Shown: in pieces, positions 8,412 through 14,869 of the stretch
Layout of the letters: each line of letters opens with the position of its first letter
How positions within the stretch are numbered: position 1 is the first letter of the stretch
Origin: Bacteroidia bacterium
GTDB taxonomy: Bacteria; Bacteroidota; Bacteroidia; Bacteroidales; VadinHA17
Length of the DNA: 64,000 nucleotides
Direction of reading: 5' to 3'
NCBI GenBank assembly: GCA_026391555.1
Contig: JAPLEB010000093.1
Span: 1-64,000, forward strand
Program-made: the position numbers and the translations under genes
The notes under the pieces: model-generated
Seen by the model: the letters and a program-made list of their open reading frames with translations, nothing else
Databases searched by the model: none
Told to the model about the DNA's origin: nothing

Positions 8412-9470
8412 TCATTTTATTATATTTTTTGATGTGGCTAATGCAATCACTCTTCCTTCATCACCCACAGCGGTATAGAAATGATATACAACGCCTTTCC
8501 ATTTTATCACCCAAGGTTTGTGAGCATATTTTTTATCATAAAATTCTGAAGGTGCTATCAAATCAGGACCACTCCAATCTGTCCAGTTTATTAAATCGTA
8601 AGAACAGGCAAATCGTTCAAAAGCACCAGGTTTCCAAAACGCTCCAAAATAGAACATAATGTAAAGGTCGTTGTACTTTGCTATCTGTGCATCACCACAA
8701 ATCCCCTTATACTTTGTAATGGCAGGATTTTTTCCATAACGTTTCCATGATACCATATTATCGGAGACCGCCATGCCAATGCTTTCATAATTAGCAGTGT
8801 CTCCCCTGGCGTTGTAAAACATAACAAAGGGATGTCCTGTGTGCTTTATGTTATCGTGTATGACCAAGCTTTTGTAAATAGTTTTATTCTCAAACCAACG
8901 AACATCTTCATCTTCAGGAGACAAGACAGGGTTGTTATTTGTTTTCCAATCATGAAGTTCCGTTAAAGTTGTGGAATTTGCCAAGCCTGTTCTTAACACG
9001 CCAGCTTCGTATCCGGCTGTGTTTCCGCCCAAGTATGTCATCCAGTATTTGCCTTGATATTTCTCGACAGAATAATCACCGCCCCAATTAATGTTAACTA
9101 ATGATAAGTATCCGGCTTTTTGGTTAGCATCCCACGTATTCTCTGTAAACGACAATAGTTTGCCTTTCGATTCCCAATGGAGCAAGTCAACACTTTCTGC
9201 CAGCCATGTTTCATATCCTTGACCGTTAAAAACAATGTAAGTCATGTACCAAATATCGTTTTCGCAAAAAATAGTTGGCGAGTCAACCATTTTTGTGATA
9301 TCAGGATGTTGAAAAACAACACCATATTTAAACGGAGTTTTTACCTCATTGTAAATTTTCTCCATTGTCTCTTGAGGTACCACCTTATTTAATGTGGTAT
9401 TTGTTTGATTACAACAGGTTATTGATATAATCCCACATACGACAACTACTAATAAAACTAAGTTCTTCAT
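8412..9470 (-). CDS. Lipoprotein with GH43/GH130-like beta-propeller
   Basis: Surface or periplasmic lipoprotein with a five-bladed propeller of the glycoside hydrolase 43/32/130-like superfamily. From ATG 9470 the protein has 352 residues: a signal with lipobox around ISITCC, then repeated blade motifs such as DIWYMTYI, YWMTYLGGN, FVMFYNARGD, YIMFYFGAF and YHFYTAV, with substrate-type phrases like SVDLLHWES and SDNMVSWKRYG. The frame could extend 18 codons upstream, but ATG 9470 overlaps the previous gene's TGA by four bases and starts a clean lipoprotein signal, so I chose it. The overlap with an Imm5-like gene is odd for a carbohydrate enzyme. Substrate unknown; it may be a non-catalytic propeller. 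Confidence 0.7.
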   Translation of the reverse strand: MKNLVLLVVVVCGIISITCCNQTNTTLNKVVPQETMEKIYNEVKTPFKYGVVFQHPDITKMVDSPTIFCENDIWYMTYIVFNGQGYETWLAESVDLLHWESKGKLLSFTENTWDANQKAGYLSLVNINWGGDYSVEKYQGKYWMTYLGGNTAGYEAGVLRTGLANSTTLTELHDWKTNNNPVLSPEDEDVRWFENKTIYKSLVIHDNIKHTGHPFVMFYNARGDTANYESIGMAVSDNMVSWKRYGKNPAITKYKGICGDAQIAKYNDLYIMFYFGAFWKPGAFERFACSYDLINWTDWSGPDLIAPSEFYDKKYAHKPWVIKWKGVVYHFYTAVGDEGRVIALATSKNIIK

Positions 9471-10003
9471 TTTAACGTTATTAATTCTTTTTTGTTGATT
9501 TGCCATAATTCTTTCTTTTTCCACATAGTCTGAATTATTTCTCTTATTTCAGATGGCAAATCACCTAATTTTTTGATCTGCCAATCTCTTTCCCTTTCTA
9601 TATCCTTGTTTGCAAATTTTACAGCTTTAAGAGCATAAAATGCTCCACATAGAGAATGATCTGCCATATGAGCAGTTGCAACCGCTTGTCCAATGGAACG
9701 GGCTACTGCTTTGGATACAGGGTCTTCTAATTGTCTCGCCACTGCATGTGCTCCCAATGAAGCTTTCATAGCTACACCTGTTGGTACATTATCATTCTCC
9801 CATTCCTTAGCTACGTTTAGTGCATATATTAGTCTTTTATCAATCTCCTTGTCAATAAGAGACAATACATGTTCAGAGCATTCTCTTGCCCATTTAATTA
9901 ACTTGCGATGGTTCTCTTTTGTAAGCGGACCTCCTCGATGCTCTGCAACAAATGGATAACGCTTTGACTGTTTTGCTGTCTTTTTCAGATTCTTGTCCTG
10001 CAT
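9467..10003 (-). CDS. Imm5-like putative immunity protein
   Basis: Cytoplasmic all-alpha protein of 178 residues resembling the Imm5-like putative immunity family: HRGGPLTKENHRKLIKWARE near the N-terminus, CSEHVL, repeated Ala-rich helices (AMKASLGAHAVARQ, ARSIGQAVATAHMADHSLCG) and an AFYALKAV segment are characteristic. Related proteins are annotated as immunity to polymorphic toxins, though many occur without a toxin. No polymorphic toxin is visible here. The stop overlaps the start of the propeller lipoprotein (ATGA), so the two are co-translated. It lies in the acquired region, so it may be an orphan immunity gene. Confidence 0.75.
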   Translation of the reverse strand: MQDKNLKKTAKQSKRYPFVAEHRGGPLTKENHRKLIKWARECSEHVLSLIDKEIDKRLIYALNVAKEWENDNVPTGVAMKASLGAHAVARQLEDPVSKAVARSIGQAVATAHMADHSLCGAFYALKAVKFANKDIERERDWQIKKLGDLPSEIREIIQTMWKKKELWQINKKELITLK

Positions 10004-10080
10004 TCTTGCTGTATATTGTTTTTCAACATCTGAGTCAGATTGTCCATTGGAGGGTTTTTACAATGACCGCTAACGGTTTG

Positions 10081-10204
10081 CAGCTAACCGCAGGCAGGGA
10101 GAATTACCTCCAAACTTCCTACGAGACACCACAGTTCAAATATACACTTTTCTGGCTTACGAGGACAAAAAACCTGCTTGAGGGTAGGTGCTGTTAGGTG
10201 CTGT
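10081..10204. other. Imperfect folded site, attC-like candidate
   Basis: Between the Imm5-like gene and the next small gene, CTAAC (10084-10088) can pair with GTTAG (10193-10197) and AGGCAGG (10092-10098) with CCTGCTT (10173-10179), leaving a long loop. TAGGTGCTGT is also tandemly duplicated at 10185-10204. The layout recalls an integron attC site, but the R-box consensus is only partly met and spacers are unequal. Low confidence. Confidence 0.25.
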
Positions 10205-10236
10205 GTTTCTGTTTGTTCAAGGTAGATTCACTCGTT

Positions 10237-10401
10237 TTAAACACCAATTTTCTTCTTTTGTGGTGAAGGCAAAATTTTTCTCTTAGCGTTTTTCGCTTTC
10301 AGTTCATTCATTAACTTTCTGAAGTCTTTCAGTTCCTCCTCAGTCCATGGGTCGGATTGAACAGTGAAATCTACATTTTTTGGTTCTTTTATTAGTCCCA
10401 T
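10237..10401 (-). CDS. Small hypothetical protein, 54 residues
   Basis: A short gene read on the minus strand from ATG 10401 to TAA 10237. The product begins MGLIKEPKNVDFTVQSDPWT, continues with an amphipathic acidic/basic helix (EEELKDFRKLMNELKAKNAK) and ends in a Lys-rich tail with KKKIGV. Coding character is good: balanced codons, no rare runs, and it lies 4 bp downstream of the acetyltransferase-like pseudogene on the same strand. The composition (short, charged, following a broken partner) is like an antitoxin or accessory peptide, but I do not recognise the family, and function is unknown. Confidence 0.6.
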   Translation of the reverse strand: MGLIKEPKNVDFTVQSDPWTEEELKDFRKLMNELKAKNAKRKILPSPQKKKIGV

Positions 10402-10405
10402 TTTT

Positions 10406-10760
10406 TTATGATTTAAAATATTTTGAAATCAATATTACAGCAGCATTAGTTTCAATAAACATTCTAAGTCCCCGAAAATGGGTAGCATGAAGTGTTTCTT
10501 TATAATGCTTAATTAATGCTGTCTTGGCATCGAACGCCAGAAAGCCCTGATAACCCTTGTTAACCGAAATTTTGCAAGCATAAGCAACAAGGTTTCCAGG
10601 AACTCCAAGATAAACTTTGTCTTTTCCTTTGTTAAATTTAGCACTTTCAATGAGGTGCATGAAAACATGGTCTTGCTTCCTTAGACACAAGCTCATTTTG
10701 ACTTTTAATTTGATCTTGCAAAAATTTAATCGCAGCCTGATTTTCTTTTTTCATTGCCAT
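10406..10760 (-). pseudogene. Frame-broken GNAT-like protein
   Basis: The open part (10406-10696) encodes FMHLIESAKFNKG, YLGVPGNLVAYACKISV, GFLAFDAKTALIKHYKETL and MFIETNAA, the pattern of the C-terminal acetyl-CoA-binding half of a GNAT-like protein family. A second short frame starting at ATG 10760 (MAMKKENQAAIKFLQDQ) runs into it in another frame and stops at about 10647, so a frameshift or small deletion appears to join the two. The resulting protein would miss most of the N-terminal half of the usual ~150-180 residue family. Either a pseudogene or a shortened gene starting at 10696; I favour decay, given the neighbouring debris. Confidence 0.5.
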
Positions 10761-11297
10761 TTGAGTATATTTTAAAATTTATCAGCAAGAGTCACGGTTT
10801 GACGAAAAGTTAAATTTGTTTGTAAGTCTTAAATTCAATTGAAATGTTTAGTATGTTAAAGATACTCATTATAACTGTCATGGTTCATGAAATTGTCTCA
10901 TTGAAATAAAGTTGTCTTAAAAGTCCCGGTAAGTGGGCAGGATTTATGTGTCACGATAAAGTTGTCCAAACGGCTGAGTCCAGATAAATGGTACGAAGTT
11001 GTCACGTCAAGATAAAATTGTCCAGATGGCGAGCAAAAAACAAGGCACCAACGCGTCGGCTGCCAGCCCTATTGACTTTGTCTCGGCAGCAGGATTAGTC
11101 ACGTTACTGAGAGTTTGATAAGTGGGATATAATTTTCTATCATAGACTTATGGAACTGATTACTAAGCTGCCCGGGTTGCTGAAGGCAACCGAGGACCAA
11201 CATAAATTTACTTTGCGAAGCAGACCGAAAAGTTTTCTGGTCCGAGCTCGGCGAAGCCAATTACCCATCCGTGTTATGCTTAGGCATTATTTTATCA
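10761..11297. repeat. Gap with degenerate ATAAAGTTGTC repeat array
   Basis: No convincing gene. The array holds five related 11-mers: ATGAAATTGTC (10887), ATAAAGTTGTC (10906 and 10956), ACGAAGTTGTC (10993) and ATAAAATTGTC (11012), with the first two and last two each 19 bp apart. AGTCCCGGTAAGTGGGCAG lies at 10922-10940 and recurs on the far side of the restriction genes. Further right are nested inverted repeats: GGTTGC/GCAACC near 11176-11192 and CCGAGCTCGG at 11242-11251. Multi-copy terminal motifs of this sort occur at ends of some insertion sequences such as IS21; no transposase remains. Confidence 0.5.
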
Positions 11298-12218
11298 TTA
11301 GCCAAGGTGCAATACCAATTGTTCAACTTTAATTTTCTCTCTTAGGCCGTGATTGTGTTGAGTAAATTTGTCTGTGTTGAAGTTGCAAACAAGGGCTTCA
11401 ACAACTGTTCGTCTGTTTTCAATGCTACCACCGTTATAATAAAAATGGTCTTTGGTTACAATGTGGAACTTGCCCCAAAGCTTTTTTATCATTTCGTTTT
11501 CTCTCCAGTCGTTGTGATGCCAAGTTGAAAGAATAAATTTTGCTTTTGTTTCAGATAATAAACTGAACAAAAGTTCTTCGTCTTGCTCTGTCCATCCGTT
11601 ATAATAGTCAACGTGTCGTCCATAATAGGGTGGATCACAGTAGATAAAATCATTTTCTGTTGCAAGTGGAATAATGTCTGCAAACGATTTATTGTAAAAA
11701 GTCCAGTCAGGTTCGGTTTGTATAATTTGAGAAACTGTAGCAACCTGATTTGTTATTTTGGTTATGTATGCCTGCGCAAATCTGTCGGGCTTTTTGCAAA
11801 AAGGAATATTCCAATTTCCTTTGCTTCCAAATCTCATCATCCCGTTGAAGCCTGCACGAGAGAGAAAAATAAAGTCATAAGGCGAATATTCTCCGCTATT
11901 GAAACGTGTTCTGACTTTTAGATAATGTTCGTAACCGTTGTTTTCTGCTATACTTAAATTTTCTCCTTCTATTTCAAGGTACTGTTTCATTAAAGGAGCA
12001 GTAATTGTCTTATGTTGAACACCTTTATAGAAGTTTATTATATGTGGATTTGTGTCGTTTAGGATGGCTTTTTTGTAACCTGAATTAAATGCCACAACAC
12101 CAGTTCCCAAAAATGGTTCAATCCACTTGCCCTTTACTTTCGGTGCAAGTTCCATAATCCAAGGAACTAACTTGGTTTTTATGCCTTGACTTTTTATAGG
12201 TGGAACAATTACTCTCAT
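11298..12218 (-). CDS. EcoRV-type DNA adenine methyltransferase
   Basis: Adenine-N6 methyltransferase of the Dam/DpnM (D12, alpha) class and, by recalled sequence, closely similar to M.EcoRV: the N-terminus VPPIKSQGIKTKLVPWI, FLGTGVVAFN (SAM motif I, residues 36-45), LNDTNPHI (53-60), FCKKPDRFAQAYITKI, and catalytic DPPYYGRHVDYYNGW with DPPY at 195-198. Length 306 matches the roughly 298 of M.EcoRV. It should methylate the first A of GATATC and protect the host from the upstream nuclease. The ATG overlaps the endonuclease stop by four bases, giving a tandem R-then-M order on one transcript. Function highly likely; exact recognition site is inferred from similarity. Confidence 0.9.
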   Translation of the reverse strand: MRVIVPPIKSQGIKTKLVPWIMELAPKVKGKWIEPFLGTGVVAFNSGYKKAILNDTNPHIINFYKGVQHKTITAPLMKQYLEIEGENLSIAENNGYEHYLKVRTRFNSGEYSPYDFIFLSRAGFNGMMRFGSKGNWNIPFCKKPDRFAQAYITKITNQVATVSQIIQTEPDWTFYNKSFADIIPLATENDFIYCDPPYYGRHVDYYNGWTEQDEELLFSLLSETKAKFILSTWHHNDWRENEMIKKLWGKFHIVTKDHFYYNGGSIENRRTVVEALVCNFNTDKFTQHNHGLREKIKVEQLVLHLG

Positions 12219-13132
12219 TTCGTTTTCTTTGGAGAAGATTTGCTAACTATCTTTTTCCACAAATCGGTTCTTCCTTTAAACTCTAAGAAATCTTTGAGAG
12301 TTGTGATTTTTATAGTTTTCCCATTTTTAATCATAGTTGCTGAACCGTGATTTATCCAATACTCGTCAAACCATTTTTCTCCTAATTGATTGAAAATTCC
12401 GTTTCCATTTTTTAGGTCGGCAATGTCGAATATTGAACCAATGTTTGCAGTATTTCCTGAACCTTGTTTGTCGCTTGCAATTTTCCATTTTTCGGCTGCA
12501 AAAAAGTCAAAGTCTTTAATAACTGATGTAATAGATTTGAGGTTTTTTACTGTTGTAACTTCTCGTTCACCAACTTTTTTGTTTGGTGTTTCGTATTCTT
12601 CCTGAAGGTCTTGGACTTGATATATTTCTGTCTCGGAAAGGTCATTGCTTATATCTGTTCTTGTGTAAATAACACCTAAACAATAATGTCCTGTATATTG
12701 ATTGTAAGGAAATTGAATGTTTTTGTCCTTGTCCCTTTCTTTGAAATAGCCACCGTGACTACCCAATGTAAAACCAGCGGTTTTATCGTTTCGTCTGAAA
12801 GTCGTTTTGATGTCAAGGGCAAATTTTACTTTTTCATTTTTTTTGTGAATGAAAGTCAGGTCAGGATACCAGTTTTGTTTTTCAGCAAGAATAATGTGGT
12901 AACCGATACTGTCGGCAAACTGCAAGATTTGAGGAAAAATGTGTATCTCAAGAATTTTGGAGACAATTTTAGTGTCCGATGAAATCGTGTAGACATTCTT
13001 GTAAACGTCAATAAACCCCTTTACAGACCAATCGCCATTGTCTGTAGAAACGTACTTTTCAAGCTTGTCTGCAAACTTATCAAGTTCTTTTTTAAAGTCC
13101 GTTTTATATTTGTTTTTATCTTTTATATCCAT
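12215..13132 (-). CDS. EcoRV-type type II restriction endonuclease
   Basis: Type II PD-(D/E)xK endonuclease with clear EcoRV resemblance. Catalytic Asp91 (YPDLTF) and Asp107/Lys109 (ALDIKTT) are 16 residues apart, the same spacing as D74 and D90/K92 in EcoRV. Also shared are SSDTKIVSKILE, FTLGSHGGYFKERDKDKNIQ, FPYNQYTGHYCLGVIYTR and the DNA-reading R-loop GSGNTANIGSI, matching GSGNT in EcoRV except for Ala at the last Thr. Predicted target GATATC. At 305 residues it is about 60 longer than EcoRV, mainly an N-terminal Lys-rich extension and a loop near 160-200. It is encoded immediately before the methyltransferase with an ATGA overlap, so expression of R before M must be controlled in some other way. 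Confidence 0.9.
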   Translation of the reverse strand: MDIKDKNKYKTDFKKELDKFADKLEKYVSTDNGDWSVKGFIDVYKNVYTISSDTKIVSKILEIHIFPQILQFADSIGYHIILAEKQNWYPDLTFIHKKNEKVKFALDIKTTFRRNDKTAGFTLGSHGGYFKERDKDKNIQFPYNQYTGHYCLGVIYTRTDISNDLSETEIYQVQDLQEEYETPNKKVGEREVTTVKNLKSITSVIKDFDFFAAEKWKIASDKQGSGNTANIGSIFDIADLKNGNGIFNQLGEKWFDEYWINHGSATMIKNGKTIKITTLKDFLEFKGRTDLWKKIVSKSSPKKTK

Positions 13133-13136
13133 ATTA

Positions 13137-13144
13137 CAAATGTA
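13137..13144 (-). promoter_or_regulatory. -7 box directly before restriction gene
   Basis: TACATTTG on the minus strand matches TAnnTTTG and ends four bases before the endonuclease ATG, implying a leaderless transcript if used. Confidence 0.4.
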
Positions 13145-13193
13145 GTAAAAATTCGTTCAATTTTCAGCCAGATTAGGATAACTCGATCAGGTC

Positions 13194-13216
13194 AGCGTTA
13201 TATTTGGCATAACGCT
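13194..13216. repeat. Perfect 8-bp inverted repeat upstream of restriction genes
   Basis: AGCGTTAT and ATAACGCT flank a 7-nt spacer (ATTTGGC). It lies between the restriction gene start and the degenerate direct repeat at 13227-13287 and may be a recombination or protein-binding site. Confidence 0.4.
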
Positions 13217-13226
13217 TCATCTGTAT

Positions 13227-13287
13227 AGAAAGTTGTCGTCGTTGTCAACTGCTAGTGTGGTTTTTGCCAGTCCCGGTTAATGGGCAG
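13227..13287. repeat. Second copy of flanking repeat motifs
   Basis: AGAAAGTTGTC (13227-13237) and AGTCCCGGTTAATGGGCAG (13269-13287) correspond to ATAAAGTTGTC at 10906 and AGTCCCGGTAAGTGGGCAG at 10922 (17 of 19 bases), in the same orientation and order. The restriction-modification genes lie between the two copies. The sequence after it, ending TGAGTCC near 13327, is also loosely similar to that after the first copy. Confidence 0.55.
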
Positions 13288-13317
13288 AAGTTTTCTCGTC
13301 AAGGCAAACTATCTTGC

Positions 13318-13580
13318 GTATGAGTCCCGGTTGACCGGTCTGTAAGAAATATTATAATCGTCAATTAAGTTAATAATTTTATCCGAAATGGGCGCTATCC
13401 TGTCTTTCTTTCCTTTCGATTGCCTGATAAGAAGTACCCCTCTCTGCCTGTCAATATCTCCCGGTATTAAATTTAGCAATTCACTTCGCCTTAATCCACA
13501 CGCGTAAATAAGCGAAAGCGCCAGAACCCGGTACCAGGAAACCAGTACCTTTTTCTTAAGTATTGAATCACCCTCCCAAA
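13318..13580 (-). pseudogene. Tyrosine recombinase (phage integrase) internal fragment
   Basis: One minus-strand frame reads LALSLIYACGLRRSELLNL, then IPGDIDRQRGVLLIRQ, SKGKKDRIAPISDKI and a YRPVN segment. The Arg of CGLRRSELL is the box I catalytic residue and the SKGKKDR loop carries the catalytic Lys of tyrosine recombinases. The N-terminal SAM-like domain and the HxxR and Tyr boxes are missing, and there is no start codon in context, so this is a truncated relic of about 85 residues. It abuts the core gene for DUF4831, marking the probable right edge of the acquired region. Readable and convincing as a family, certainly not functional as it stands. Confidence 0.8.
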
Positions 13581-13590
13581 TACAACTTAA

Positions 13591-14712
13591 CTACTTCCCA
13601 ATAATATAGTTCGCCGGAAGTTGAATTACCTTTCCGAACTGATAGATCAATCTTCTCGTATTGAATAGTATCTCATTCCCCAAACTGATTTTAATGTTCA
13701 CAACATCAGGTACCCTGTAAAACAATTTATCAAACTTTGGCGCTTCCATTTCAGGCTGAACTTTATTTAGGATTGTCATATCCTTAGTTTTCTTTTCAGG
13801 AATAAGTTCGATTGTAACAGGTTTCCCTCCCTTCATGGGTCCGGTTACAGTACCGGTAAGGTCCGAAAATTGAAATAGCGATACAGGTTTTCCTACCATC
13901 TCTTTTACCGGTATGATCTGAAAGGTAAATATCCTTGTCTCATTAAGGATTTTACCGGTAAATAATTCTGTATATTCCTTTTCCAGACGGTTCATCTCAT
14001 TTATTGCAGCGTTATTTTGTGGAAAGACAGTAGCTTCACCTGTAAGAATAAGATGCTTTCCTTCTCTCATTTCCATTAGCCTCAGTGCAGCCTTCTCAGC
14101 CAGCTGATCAACAGTAAGCTTTTTTTTCTTTTCAACAATATAAGGTATCCGTATGAAGGTGGAGTCAATACTTACGCGCTTGTAAGCAGTATCAATTTGC
14201 AACTGAAAATATTCGTCCGAGCCAAGATCAAATGAACGAAACTGATTGATATCCGGCTCTTTGGCCATGGTCTTACTCTCAGAAGAAGAAAATATGCCGG
14301 GATTCAGATCAAGAATAAGTCCCTCTTTCTTAAGCGCCAGAACATTTGTCTGAAACAGAGTATTGCTCTCAATAACATAAAACTCCGATGGATCTAACTC
14401 CTCGTGAGTCTTAACTGTTATACCCTTTATTGACCAGAATTCACTTTGACTCTGTATAACATCATTAAGACCAAGCAGATCGCCGGCAAAACGAGCATAA
14501 GGACCCGGTTTTTCTATCGTTCTTTCCATTTCAATAAACACAGTAAATACTGTTCTGGGAAGGCCATATACGATGCTTCCTTCCTTAAGAGTAACAGTAT
14601 CAGAAAGCGGCAGAATAATGCTCTTTGGTTCAGCAAGTTTCCTGGTCGGAAAGCATGAACTAATAAGAATTACGAGTATTATGAATATGGAAAGTCCTGA
14701 TATCGTTTTCAT
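13591..14712 (-). CDS. DUF4831 family lipoprotein
   Basis: Bacteroidota-specific protein of unknown function, 373 residues. The N-terminus is a lipoprotein signal (IILVILISSCFPTRK, lipid Cys at about residue 20), so it is probably anchored in the envelope. The body shows the DUF4831 pattern: IVYGLPRTVFTVFIEMERT, GPYARFAGDLLGL, and a later ALRLMEMREGKHLILTGE segment. Nothing points to an enzymatic site. The integrase fragment begins within about 10 bp of its stop codon, suggesting that insertions targeted the 3' side of this gene but left it intact. Upstream lies a low-complexity spacer, then nnr. Confidence 0.85.
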   Translation of the reverse strand: MKTISGLSIFIILVILISSCFPTRKLAEPKSIILPLSDTVTLKEGSIVYGLPRTVFTVFIEMERTIEKPGPYARFAGDLLGLNDVIQSQSEFWSIKGITVKTHEELDPSEFYVIESNTLFQTNVLALKKEGLILDLNPGIFSSSESKTMAKEPDINQFRSFDLGSDEYFQLQIDTAYKRVSIDSTFIRIPYIVEKKKKLTVDQLAEKAALRLMEMREGKHLILTGEATVFPQNNAAINEMNRLEKEYTELFTGKILNETRIFTFQIIPVKEMVGKPVSLFQFSDLTGTVTGPMKGGKPVTIELIPEKKTKDMTILNKVQPEMEAPKFDKLFYRVPDVVNIKISLGNEILFNTRRLIYQFGKVIQLPANYIIGK

Positions 14713-14780
14713 ATAGATTTTTTAAAAAAAGTTCAAAGTTCAAAGTTTCGCGTTTTTCGTTTTTGGTTTCGTTTTGTCTT

Positions 14781-14844
14781 TTTACTTTTGTCTTTTTATT
14801 TTTGTCTTTTGTCTTTATTCATATATCGCCTATCGCTTATCGCC
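14781..14844. repeat. Low-complexity tandem repeats
   Basis: TTTACTTTTGTCTT (14781-14794) followed by TTTATTTTTGTCTT, then TATCGCC/TATCGCT/TATCGCC at 14824-14844. The same 14-mer is repeated three times at 59027-59068. Confidence 0.6.
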
Positions 14845-14869
14845 TTTAGTATATAATTTATTCCCGGGT

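Noticed and set aside
11021..11120. Short plus-strand frame beginning MASKKQGTNASAA
   Set aside because: Only about 30 residues, within the repeat array; no supporting context.
11150..11332. 60-residue plus-strand open frame
   Set aside because: Arg/Leu-rich composition without family resemblance, overlapping the methyltransferase 3' end and inverted repeats; most likely non-coding.
13194..13216. Inverted repeat as an integron attC site
   Set aside because: R-box consensus (RYYYAAC/GTTRRRY) is not met and the element is too short; left as an unexplained inverted repeat.
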